DNA of 5,008 nucleotides from an uncultured Burkholderiales bacterium. GTDB taxonomy: Bacteria > Pseudomonadota > Gammaproteobacteria > Burkholderiales > Burkholderiaceae_D. This document shows positions 1 to 5,008 of the stretch, one piece after another (the stretch's first letter is position 1; each line of letters opens with the position of its first letter). The stretch lies in contig CALMOR010000215.1 of NCBI GenBank assembly GCA_937872165.1, forward strand, positions 18,211-23,218, read 5' to 3'. The position numbers and the translations under genes were made by a program. Under the pieces are notes generated by a model. The model saw nothing but the letters and a program-made list of their open reading frames with translations, was not told the origin of the DNA and did not search any database.

Positions 1-1362
1 ATCCAGACCGAAGCCATCCCGGCGGTCCTCGCAGGCGGCGACCTGCTCGCCGGCGCGCAGACCGGCACCGGCAAGACGGCCGGCTTCGTGCTGCCGATCC
101 TCGAACGGCTTTCGATGCATTCGCTGCCGGTCGCGGCCGCGCGCACCGACCGCCGCGGTCAGGCGAAGACGGCGCCTCGGCCCCTGCGTGCGCTGATCCT
201 CACGCCGACCCGCGAGCTGGCCGCACAGGTCGAAGCCAGCGTGCGCGTCTACGGCAAGCACCTGAAGTTGAAGTCGATCGCCGTGTTCGGCGGCGTCGGC
301 TTCGGCCCGCAGGCCGCCGCCCTCCGCGCCGGCGTCGACATCCTCGTCGCGACGCCCGGCCGCCTCCTCGACCATTACCAGCAGCGCACCGTCGACTTCT
401 CGAAGGTCGAGATCTTCGTGCTCGACGAAGCCGACCGCATGCTCGACATGGGCTTCATCCACGACATCAAGCGCGTGATGGCGTTGATGTCCGAGACGAT
501 CAACGGCTCGCGCCGCCAGAACCTGCTCTTCTCGGCGACCTTCTCCGACGACATCAAGGCGCTCGCCGACAAGCTGCTCGATCACCCGAAGACGATCCAG
601 ATCGCGGCCCGCAACTCGACCGTCGAGGTGATCGCCCAGAAGGTCCATCCGGTCGACCGCGACAAGAAGCGCCAGCTGCTCACGCACCTGATCCGCGAAC
701 ACAACTGGCATCAGGTCCTGGTCTTCACGCGGACCAAGCACGGCGCCAACCGACTCGCCGAGCAACTCGACGGCGACGGCATCAGCGCGATGGCGATCCA
801 CGGCAACAAGAGCCAGGGCGCGCGCACCGCGGCGCTGACCAAGTTCAAGGCGAACAAGCTGCAGGTGCTCGTCGCGACCGACATCGCCGCCCGTGGCATC
901 GACATCGACCAGCTCCCGCACGTCGTCAACTACGAACTGCCCAACGTCGCCGAGGATTACGTGCACCGCATCGGCCGGACCGGCCGCGCCGGCGCCACCG
1001 GCGAAGCGGTGTCGCTGGTCTGCGTCGACGAGGGCGGCCTGCTGCGGGACATCGAGCGACTGATCAAGCGCAGCCTTCCGAAGGAAGTCGTCATGGGCTT
1101 CGAGGTGGATCCGCGCATCCGTGCCGAGCCGATCCTGCGGGGCGGCGCCCAGGGTCGTGGCGCGCCTTCCCGCGGCGGTCCTTCGCAGGCGCCTCGTTCG
1201 AACGGCTTCGCCAACCAGCCGCGCGGCGACAGCGGGGCGAAGTTCGGCACAGGAGCACGGCCGTCGGCCAACAAGCCGGCCGCCCATGGCGGCGCGGGTC
1301 GTCCCGCGGCCGCACGGCGTCCGCGCCCCGCCGGCTCGAGCTCGTTCAGCGGCAACCGCTGA
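1..1362 (+). CDS. rhlE: ATP-dependent DEAD-box RNA helicase, RhlE type (5' end cut off)
   Basis: The reading frame is open from base 1, which encodes IQTEAIP, the second half of the Q motif, so about 25 N-terminal residues lie outside the window. The 453 visible residues show the helicase motifs in order: motif I AQTGTGKT (residues 19-26, Lys25 binds ATP phosphate), Ia PTRELAAQ, TPGRLLD, motif II DEAD (142-145), motif III SAT (178-180), VFTRTKHGANRL, the HGNKSQGAR string typical of RhlE, motif V ATDIAARGIDID (about 293-304) and motif VI HRIGRTGRAG (about 323-332). From about residue 380 the protein is a low-complexity tail rich in Gly, Arg, Pro, Ser and Ala, a common non-specific RNA-binding extension in this family. 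RhlE proteins unwind short RNA duplexes in the cytoplasm and act in ribosome maturation and RNA turnover. The first internal GTG (base 88) lies after motif I and cannot be the real start. Nearby DEAD-box paralogues such as SrmB, DbpA or DeaD fit less well. Confidence 0.95.
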   Translation: MQTEAIPAVLAGGDLLAGAQTGTGKTAGFVLPILERLSMHSLPVAAARTDRRGQAKTAPRPLRALILTPTRELAAQVEASVRVYGKHLKLKSIAVFGGVGFGPQAAALRAGVDILVATPGRLLDHYQQRTVDFSKVEIFVLDEADRMLDMGFIHDIKRVMALMSETINGSRRQNLLFSATFSDDIKALADKLLDHPKTIQIAARNSTVEVIAQKVHPVDRDKKRQLLTHLIREHNWHQVLVFTRTKHGANRLAEQLDGDGISAMAIHGNKSQGARTAALTKFKANKLQVLVATDIAARGIDIDQLPHVVNYELPNVAEDYVHRIGRTGRAGATGEAVSLVCVDEGGLLRDIERLIKRSLPKEVVMGFEVDPRIRAEPILRGGAQGRGAPSRGGPSQAPRSNGFANQPRGDSGAKFGTGARPSANKPAAHGGAGRPAAARRPRPAGSSSFSGNR

Positions 1363-1363
1363 A
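1345..1363. repeat. Perfect 8-bp inverted repeat across the rhlE stop codon
   Basis: The sequence TTCAGCGG, loop CAA, CCGCTGAA is a perfect 8-bp stem with a 3-base loop. Its right arm contains the TGA stop of the helicase gene (1360-1362). It sits at the junction of two convergent genes whose stops are 9 bp apart, where a bidirectional terminator would be expected. Neither strand has a T-run after the stem, so it is not a standard intrinsic terminator. It could stall polymerase or protect mRNA 3' ends, or simply be chance. The repeat is certain; its role is not. Confidence 0.5.
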
Positions 1364-1371
1364 GCGCGCGG

Positions 1372-2265
1372 TCATCGGAGCGCCATCACGGGCTCCGACG
1401 ATCGCCGCGCCCTCCACAGGCTCTCGCCCGCGTAGAGCGCGAGTGCCGACCAGATGAGCGCGTAGCCGACCATCGCAGCGACGCCGAACGGTTCGCCGAC
1501 GACCAGCACGCCGATCACCAGCTGCAGCGTGGGCGACACGTACTGCAGCAGTCCGAGCGTCGTCAGCGGAATGCGCCGTGCCGCGGCGGCGAAGAGCACG
1601 AGCGGCAATGCGGTCAACGGTCCGCTGGCGATCAACAGCAGCCGCAGCGACGCACCGCTGGTCTCCAGCGCGTTCTGTCCCCGGCTCGCGAGCCACAGCA
1701 GCGCGCAGATCGCGATCGGGAACAGCAGCGCGGTCTCGAGCGCGAGTCCCTCGAGCGCGCCGAGCGGCGCCGTCTTCTTGGCGAGGCCGTAGGCACTGAA
1801 GCTGGTCGCGATCACGAGCCCGATCCACGGCACGGGGCCGGCCGCGACGCCGAGCCAGACGACCCCGCACGATGCGATCGCGATCGCGGTCCATTGCACG
1901 GGTCTCGGCCGTTCGTCGAGCACGAGTCTTCCGGCCAGGACGCTGAACAACGGCGTGATGAAGTAGCCGAGGCTGGCGTCGACCACGTGGCCGTTCTGCA
2001 CCGACCAGATGTACGCGAACCAGTTGATCGCGATCGACAGCGCGCTGATCCCGTAACGCGTCAGCAGCCGCCCGTCTCGCGCGGCATCGATGATCCATCG
2101 ACCGCGTCGAAGGGCCGCGAGCACCAGCGTCATGACGACGAGCGACCACACCACGCGATGCATCAGCACCTCGAACGCGGGGATGCTGCGCAGCAGACGG
2201 AAGTAGAGCGGGAACACGCCCCACGCCCCGTAGGCCAGCAAGGCGAAGGCGATGCCCGGCTTCAT
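1372..2265 (-). CDS. rarD: EamA/DMT-superfamily permease, RarD family
   Basis: This is a 297-residue inner-membrane protein, the length usual for RarD. It has about ten hydrophobic segments, at roughly residues 4-24, 33-52, 72-90, 99-117, 125-143, 146-162, 175-194, 207-229, 236-257 and 261-280. Family-like strings include NWFAYIWSVQNGHVVDASLG with YFITPLFS, the YGLAKK...LEGLALET stretch, and GLLQYVSPTLQL. RarD proteins are annotated as putative chloramphenicol-sensitivity permeases, but their real substrate is not established. The ATG at 2263-2265 was chosen because the protein then begins MKPGIAFALLAYGAWGVFP, directly with the first membrane helix. The frame stays open upstream to an ATG at 2448, but that adds 61 arginine-rich residues lying antisense to srkA. 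No Shine-Dalgarno sequence precedes the start. The gene is divergent from srkA (23 bp) and convergent with rhlE (9 bp), so it appears to be a single-gene unit. Confidence 0.92.
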   Translation of the reverse strand: MKPGIAFALLAYGAWGVFPLYFRLLRSIPAFEVLMHRVVWSLVVMTLVLAALRRGRWIIDAARDGRLLTRYGISALSIAINWFAYIWSVQNGHVVDASLGYFITPLFSVLAGRLVLDERPRPVQWTAIAIASCGVVWLGVAAGPVPWIGLVIATSFSAYGLAKKTAPLGALEGLALETALLFPIAICALLWLASRGQNALETSGASLRLLLIASGPLTALPLVLFAAAARRIPLTTLGLLQYVSPTLQLVIGVLVVGEPFGVAAMVGYALIWSALALYAGESLWRARRSSEPVMALR

Positions 2266-2274
2266 CCGGTGACC

Positions 2275-2303
2275 ACTACACTGCGCGGATGACGGATCGG
2301 CAA
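2275..2303 (-). promoter_or_regulatory. Candidate promoter for rarD
   Basis: Read on the minus strand, TTGCCG (2303-2298) is followed after exactly 17 bases by TGTAGT (2280-2275). Each hexamer matches 4 of 6 positions of the sigma-70 consensus. Transcription would begin around 2267-2269, leaving a leader of only a few bases before the ATG at 2265. The -35 element would lie inside the first codons of srkA. This rests on motif matching alone, in GC-rich DNA, and is tentative. Confidence 0.35.
2277..2282 (+). promoter_or_regulatory. Candidate -10 element for a leaderless srkA transcript
   Basis: TACACT (TAnnnT form, 4 of 6 to the -10 consensus) ends 6 bases before the srkA ATG. At the usual -10 to +1 distance, transcription would begin at or next to the A of the ATG, giving a leaderless mRNA. 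That agrees with the lack of any Shine-Dalgarno sequence. No good -35 is visible 16-18 bases upstream. The element overlaps the minus-strand hexamer at 2275-2280. Confidence 0.35.
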
Positions 2304-3422
2304 CGGCGGGACGAGGAAGAGGAAGACGCGATCGCCGATGCGATCGCGCTCGAACGCGCGATCGCGGCCGAAGGTCCGCGGTCGTTCGCGGAGGGGCCGA
2401 AGGATACCGCGCTGCAACCCGGTTCGACGCTGCATCCGTACGCGGCACTGACGCCCGAGCGCGTGCTCGATGCGATCGAGAGCATCGGCTATCGCTGCGA
2501 CGGTCGCCTCCTCACGCTCAACAGCTACGAGAACCGCGTGTACCTGGTCGGGCTCGACGACGGCAGCCAGTGCGTCGCGAAGTTCTACCGCTCCGCACGC
2601 TGGAGCGATGGGCAGATCCTCGAGGAACATCGCTTCGTCGACGCGTTGGCCGCGATCGAGATCCCGGTGGTCCCCGCGCGCGTCGACGGCGACGGGACGA
2701 GCCTCCATCGACACGACGACTTCCGCTTCGCGTTGTTCGACCGCGCCGGCGGCCGGGCACCCGAGCTCGAGAGCCGCGACACACGCGAGTGGCTCGGTCG
2801 CTTCATCGGCCGCATCCATGCGCTGGGCTCGGCCATCGACTACGTCGAACGACCGGCCCTCGACGCGTCGACCTTCGGTACCGAGCCGCTCGAATGGATC
2901 ACGTCGCACGACATCGTCCCTTCCCCGTTGGACGAGGTCTGGGCCGGCGTCGTCGAGCAGGCCCTCGCAGGCGTCGCGCACTGCGACGCGACGGCCGGCC
3001 CCTCGCGCCTCATCCGTCTGCACGGCGACTGCCACGTCGGCAACGTGCTTTGGACCGAGGGCGACGGGGCTCGACCGGGCGGCCCGCACTTCGTCGACTT
3101 CGACGACAGTCGCATGGGTCCGGCGTTGCAGGACCTGTGGATGCTGCTGTCCGGTACGCGCGAAGAGATGACGCGGCAGCTCGCCGATCTGCTCGAGGGC
3201 TATCGACAATTCAACGCGTTCGACGTCCGCGAACTGCATCGTCTCGAAGCGCTGCGCACGTTGCGGATGATCCACTACAGCGCCTGGCTGGCGCGACGCT
3301 GGGACGACCCCGCGTTCCCCGCCGCGTTCCCCTTCTTCGGCAGCGAGCGCTACTGGCAGGACCAGATCCTCGCGCTGCGCGAGCAGATCGCGGTCATGCA
3401 GGAGGCGCCGCTGCGTCCCTGA
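2289..3422 (+). CDS. srkA: Stress-response Ser/Thr protein kinase, SrkA (YihE) family
   Basis: This 377-residue protein has the aminoglycoside-phosphotransferase/choline-kinase fold. SrkA-like stretches include LNSYENRVY (77-85), VAKFYRSARW (96-105, Lys98 for ATP), QILEEHRF, the catalytic loop LHGDCHVGN (244-252, Asp247), the metal-binding FVDFDD (268-273, Asp270), GPALQDLWMLLSG, and the C-terminal SAWLARRWDDPAFP. In E. coli SrkA limits stress-induced cell death and counteracts the MazEF toxin pathway; its gene is Cpx-linked and lies before dsbA. Here no dsbA follows; a pirin gene does. Compared with E. coli SrkA (about 328 residues), this protein carries about 40 extra N-terminal residues, with the run DEEEED. 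No in-frame ATG, GTG or TTG lies between codon 1 and the start of homology (TLHPYAALTPE), which supports the ATG at 2289. No Shine-Dalgarno sequence is visible. A small-molecule kinase role is less likely given the close motif match. Confidence 0.93.
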   Translation: MTDRQRRDEEEEDAIADAIALERAIAAEGPRSFAEGPKDTALQPGSTLHPYAALTPERVLDAIESIGYRCDGRLLTLNSYENRVYLVGLDDGSQCVAKFYRSARWSDGQILEEHRFVDALAAIEIPVVPARVDGDGTSLHRHDDFRFALFDRAGGRAPELESRDTREWLGRFIGRIHALGSAIDYVERPALDASTFGTEPLEWITSHDIVPSPLDEVWAGVVEQALAGVAHCDATAGPSRLIRLHGDCHVGNVLWTEGDGARPGGPHFVDFDDSRMGPALQDLWMLLSGTREEMTRQLADLLEGYRQFNAFDVRELHRLEALRTLRMIHYSAWLARRWDDPAFPAAFPFFGSERYWQDQILALREQIAVMQEAPLRP

Positions 3423-3478
3423 GCGGCGGGTGTCCCCTTCGCCGTGCGAAGATCGCGACTTCCGATTCGCGTCCCCTC
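3423..3478. other. Spacer between srkA and the pirin gene with a weak stem-loop
   Basis: The 56-bp gap holds a 6-bp stem with a 3-base loop at 3437-3451 (CTTCGC, CGT, GCGAAG). No T-run follows, so it does not look like an intrinsic terminator. I found no convincing -10/-35 pair and no Shine-Dalgarno sequence before the ATG at 3479. Read-through from srkA into the pirin gene is the simplest reading. Confidence 0.3.
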
Positions 3479-4375
3479 ATGTTCGATCTCGTCGAAGGCA
3501 AGCTCCGCGACCTCGGCGGCTTCTCGGTCCGCCGCATCCTGCCGTCGCTCGCGCATCGCGCGGTGGGCCCGTTCGTGTTCTTCGATCATCTCGGTCCCGC
3601 GTTGCTCGAGGCCGGCAGCGGCGGCGTCCAGGTGCGGCCGCATCCTCACATCGGGCTGGCCACGGTCACCTTCCTCTTCGACGGCGAACTCGTGCATCGC
3701 GACAGCCTCGGCTCCGTGCAGGCGATCCGACCCGGTGACGTCAACTGGATGACGAGCGGCCGCGGCATCGTGCATTCCGAGCGCTCGCCCGATTCGATCG
3801 CGAGCCGGTCGCAGGGCATTCACGGCATCCAGAGCTGGGTCGCCGTGCCGATCACGCACGAGGACGGCGATCCGGCGTTCGCCCATCATCCGGCCGCGAC
3901 GCTGCCGACCGTGACGCCGCCGGGTGTCCGTATCACGGTCGTCGCGGGCGAAGCCTTCGGCGCGACGTCGCCGGTCGAGGTGCTGGTGCCGACGCTTTAC
4001 GCGGTCGCTCGCATGGACGCCGGCAGCTCCCTGTCGCTCGACGCTCGCCACGAAGAGCGCTCGCTGTTCGTCGTGGAAGGCGAGGTCCGCGTCGACGGTC
4101 GGCCGGTGCCGGCGACGACGATGGCGGTGATGACCGACAGGCACGCGGTGACGGTCGACGCGGCGAGCGCGGCGACGGTCCTGTTGGTCGGCGGCGCGAA
4201 GCTCGACGCGCCGCGGGCGCTCGAATGGAACTTCGTCGCGAGCGACCGCGCAGCGATCGACGGTGCCCGCGACGACTGGTCGGCCTTTCCCAACGCGCGC
4301 TTCCCGCAGGTCCCGGGCGAGACCGAGTTCATCCCCCTCCCGCCGCGATCGCGGCCCGAGCCGACCGCGCTCTGA
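3479..4375 (+). CDS. Pirin family protein (two-domain metal-binding cupin)
   Basis: This 298-residue protein is close in length to the full two-domain pirins. The N-terminal cupin runs from about residue 10 to 135: FSVRRILPS, VGPFVFFDHLGP, RPHPHIGLATVTFLFDGEL, HRDSLGS, and IRPGDVNWMTSGRGIVHSE. The four expected metal ligands are all present: His55, His57, His99 and Glu101, which bind iron or another divalent metal in known pirins. The C-terminal cupin follows (about 170-290) and ends with the conserved VPGETEFIPLP. Pirins have been described as quercetin dioxygenases, as redox-sensing co-regulators and, in Serratia, as modulators of pyruvate dehydrogenase; the sequence does not say which applies here. 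The protein is probably cytoplasmic, with no signal peptide. ATG 3479 is the only normal start codon near the beginning of the homology; the same frame is open upstream through srkA, but only as an out-of-frame shadow. It lies 56 bp after srkA and 22 bp before the SIMPL gene on the same strand. Confidence 0.94.
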   Translation: MFDLVEGKLRDLGGFSVRRILPSLAHRAVGPFVFFDHLGPALLEAGSGGVQVRPHPHIGLATVTFLFDGELVHRDSLGSVQAIRPGDVNWMTSGRGIVHSERSPDSIASRSQGIHGIQSWVAVPITHEDGDPAFAHHPAATLPTVTPPGVRITVVAGEAFGATSPVEVLVPTLYAVARMDAGSSLSLDARHEERSLFVVEGEVRVDGRPVPATTMAVMTDRHAVTVDAASAATVLLVGGAKLDAPRALEWNFVASDRAAIDGARDDWSAFPNARFPQVPGETEFIPLPPRSRPEPTAL

Positions 4376-4397
4376 ACATCCGCATCCGATCGGCACC

Positions 4398-5008
4398 ATG
4401 CGCACCGACCTCCTCGCCAGCATCGTCCTCGCCGCCGCGCTGAGCGGCGGCGCGGTCGCCGACGAACGGACCGTACCGCTCGCCGACGTCCTCGACATCG
4501 ACGCCACGGTCTCGTCGGAAGTGGCGCCGGACCTGGCGGTCGTGACGCTGGCGATCGCGCGCGAAGGGACCGACGTCGGCGCGCTGACGAAGGACGTCAA
4601 CGAGACGCTCGCCAAAGCCTTCGTCGAGGCCCGGGCCGTGCCCGGCGTGGTGTCGTCGAACGGCAGCTACAGCACCTTCCCCCGCTTCGACAGCCGAGGC
4701 GGTCAGAACACCCGGACCGGCTGGCAGGTGCGCGCCGAGATGGTCCTGCGCTCGAAGGACTTCGCCGCGCTCGGCAATCTCGTCGGTCGTCTGGCGCAGA
4801 CGATGCAGATCTCCGGCTCGGGCTTCGAGATCTCGCCGGACCTCCGTGCTCGCGAGGGCAGCGCGCTGATCGAGCGAGGCGCCGACGTTGTCTATGCTGC
4901 GGCGGGGGCGACCGGCATCGGCGTGCTTCGCGCCGCGGCGGATGCCGGCAAGCTCGGCATCGGCGTCGATTCCAACCAGAACGGGCTGCAACCGGGCAAG
5001 GTGCTGAC
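4398..5008 (+). CDS. Secreted SIMPL (DUF541) protein, running in frame into a BMP-family fragment; 3' end cut off
   Basis: The visible frame has 203 codons and no stop. Residues 1-21 look like a signal peptide: hydrophobic LLASIVLAAALSGGAVA, with likely cleavage after AVA at Ala21, predicting a periplasmic protein. Residues about 31-160 fit SIMPL/DUF541: LDIDATVSSEVAPDLAVVTLAIAREG, a YSTFPRFD stretch, TGWQVRAEMVLRSKDFAALG, and SGFEISPDLRAREGSALIERG. A SIMPL protein would next carry a helix rich in A/R/K. Instead, from about residue 162, the sequence reads ADVVYAAAGATGIGVLRAA and later GIGVDSNQNGLQPGKVL, which belongs to BMP-family nucleoside-type substrate-binding proteins. SIMPL proteins have no settled biochemical role. 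The start ATG at 4398 follows the pirin stop by 22 bp, suggesting co-transcription. There is no Shine-Dalgarno sequence. The SIMPL call is good; whether the whole frame is one real gene is doubtful. Confidence 0.75.
   Translation, partial: MRTDLLASIVLAAALSGGAVADERTVPLADVLDIDATVSSEVAPDLAVVTLAIAREGTDVGALTKDVNETLAKAFVEARAVPGVVSSNGSYSTFPRFDSRGGQNTRTGWQVRAEMVLRSKDFAALGNLVGRLAQTMQISGSGFEISPDLRAREGSALIERGADVVYAAAGATGIGVLRAAADAGKLGIGVDSNQNGLQPGKVL
4884..5008 (+). other. Mid-domain fragment of a BMP-family (PnrA/Med-like) substrate-binding lipoprotein
   Basis: About 41 residues, starting DVVYAAAGATG and ending GKVL plus two bases compatible with Thr, match the central strand-loop segment of BMP-family ABC-transporter binding proteins. 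In these the pattern GADVxxxAAGxTGxGVxxAA...IGVDSxQN...GxVLTSMLKR is characteristic. BMP proteins normally have a lipoprotein signal and about 200 residues before this point, none of which is present here. The fragment therefore enters the family in mid-domain. The assignment comes from recognising the pattern, without a database search. Confidence 0.7.

Noticed and set aside
957..2224. Long minus-strand and plus-strand frames over the rhlE 3' end and rarD
   Set aside because: They overlap confidently assigned genes, consist of biased Arg/Ala/Pro sequence, and match no family.
2266..2448. Upstream extension of rarD by 61 codons to an ATG at 2448
   Set aside because: It would place an arginine-rich segment before the first membrane helix and exceed the normal RarD length. 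The residues are antisense to the SrkA N-terminus.
2262..3275. A 337-codon minus-strand open frame antisense to srkA
   Set aside because: It has no recognisable domain and mirrors the codon structure of srkA, as expected for antisense frames in GC-rich DNA. Its end also overlaps the rarD start.
3437..3451. A 6-bp stem-loop after srkA as an intrinsic terminator
   Set aside because: The stem is short and no T-run follows; the downstream bases are ATCGCGACTTCC.
2570..3478. A 601-codon open frame (2570-4375) that would fuse a long arginine-rich N-terminus to the pirin
   Set aside because: The upstream part overlaps srkA in another frame, is low-complexity Arg/Pro/Ala sequence with no family resemblance, and pirin homology begins exactly at ATG 3479.
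4386..4393. CCGATCGG palindrome just before the SIMPL start as an operator
   Set aside because: An 8-bp palindrome of this composition is common in this DNA, and nothing else nearby supports a binding site.
3350..4615. A 421-codon minus-strand open frame antisense to pirin and the SIMPL start
   Set aside because: The composition is Arg/Asp/His/Ala-rich shadow sequence, it covers three well-supported plus-strand regions, and it shows no domain.
4329..4991. A 220-codon minus-strand open frame opposite the SIMPL gene
   Set aside because: The plus-strand frame has a signal peptide and family motifs; the antisense product is charged and repetitive, with nothing recognisable.

Overview
This GC-rich window (roughly two thirds G+C by eye) is almost fully coding and carries ordinary chromosomal housekeeping and stress genes. 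The RhlE, RarD and SrkA families together point to a proteobacterium, most likely a gammaproteobacterium. A Xanthomonadales/Lysobacterales relative is my best guess, but I hold it loosely. Both ends cut through genes, so this may be a short contig or an arbitrary slice.

Layout: (1) bases 1-1362, plus strand: a DEAD-box RNA helicase of the RhlE type, lacking only its first few dozen residues. (2) Bases 1372-2265, minus strand: a RarD-type EamA permease, convergent with the helicase. The two stop codons lie 9 bp apart, and a perfect 8-bp inverted repeat spans the helicase stop. (3) Bases 2266-2288: a 23-bp divergent gap with two partly overlapping -10-like hexamers, one per strand. (4) Bases 2289-3422, plus strand: an SrkA (YihE) family stress-response kinase with an unusual acidic N-terminal extension. 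(5) Bases 3479-4375, plus strand: a full-length two-cupin pirin with an intact metal site. (6) From 4398 to the window end, plus strand: a signal-peptide-bearing SIMPL (DUF541) protein whose reading frame turns, near base 4880, into the middle of a BMP-family (basic membrane lipoprotein, PnrA/Med-like) substrate-binding protein.

The three plus-strand genes srkA, pirin and SIMPL are separated by 56 and 22 bp and could form one transcript. SrkA (protein-damage and envelope stress survival) and pirin (a redox-responsive metal cupin) would make sense together as a stress module, but that is inference. None of the four visible start codons has a recognisable Shine-Dalgarno sequence.

I see no previously undescribed defence, mobile or RNA-based system. 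The most notable item is the in-frame SIMPL-to-BMP junction at the right end. It is more likely an assembly chimera or a recombination scar than a working fusion, because it joins BMP in mid-domain across a short stretch of sequence plausible for both families. No tRNA, rRNA, CRISPR array, insertion sequence or convincing intrinsic terminator was seen, and no gap between genes exceeds 60 bp.
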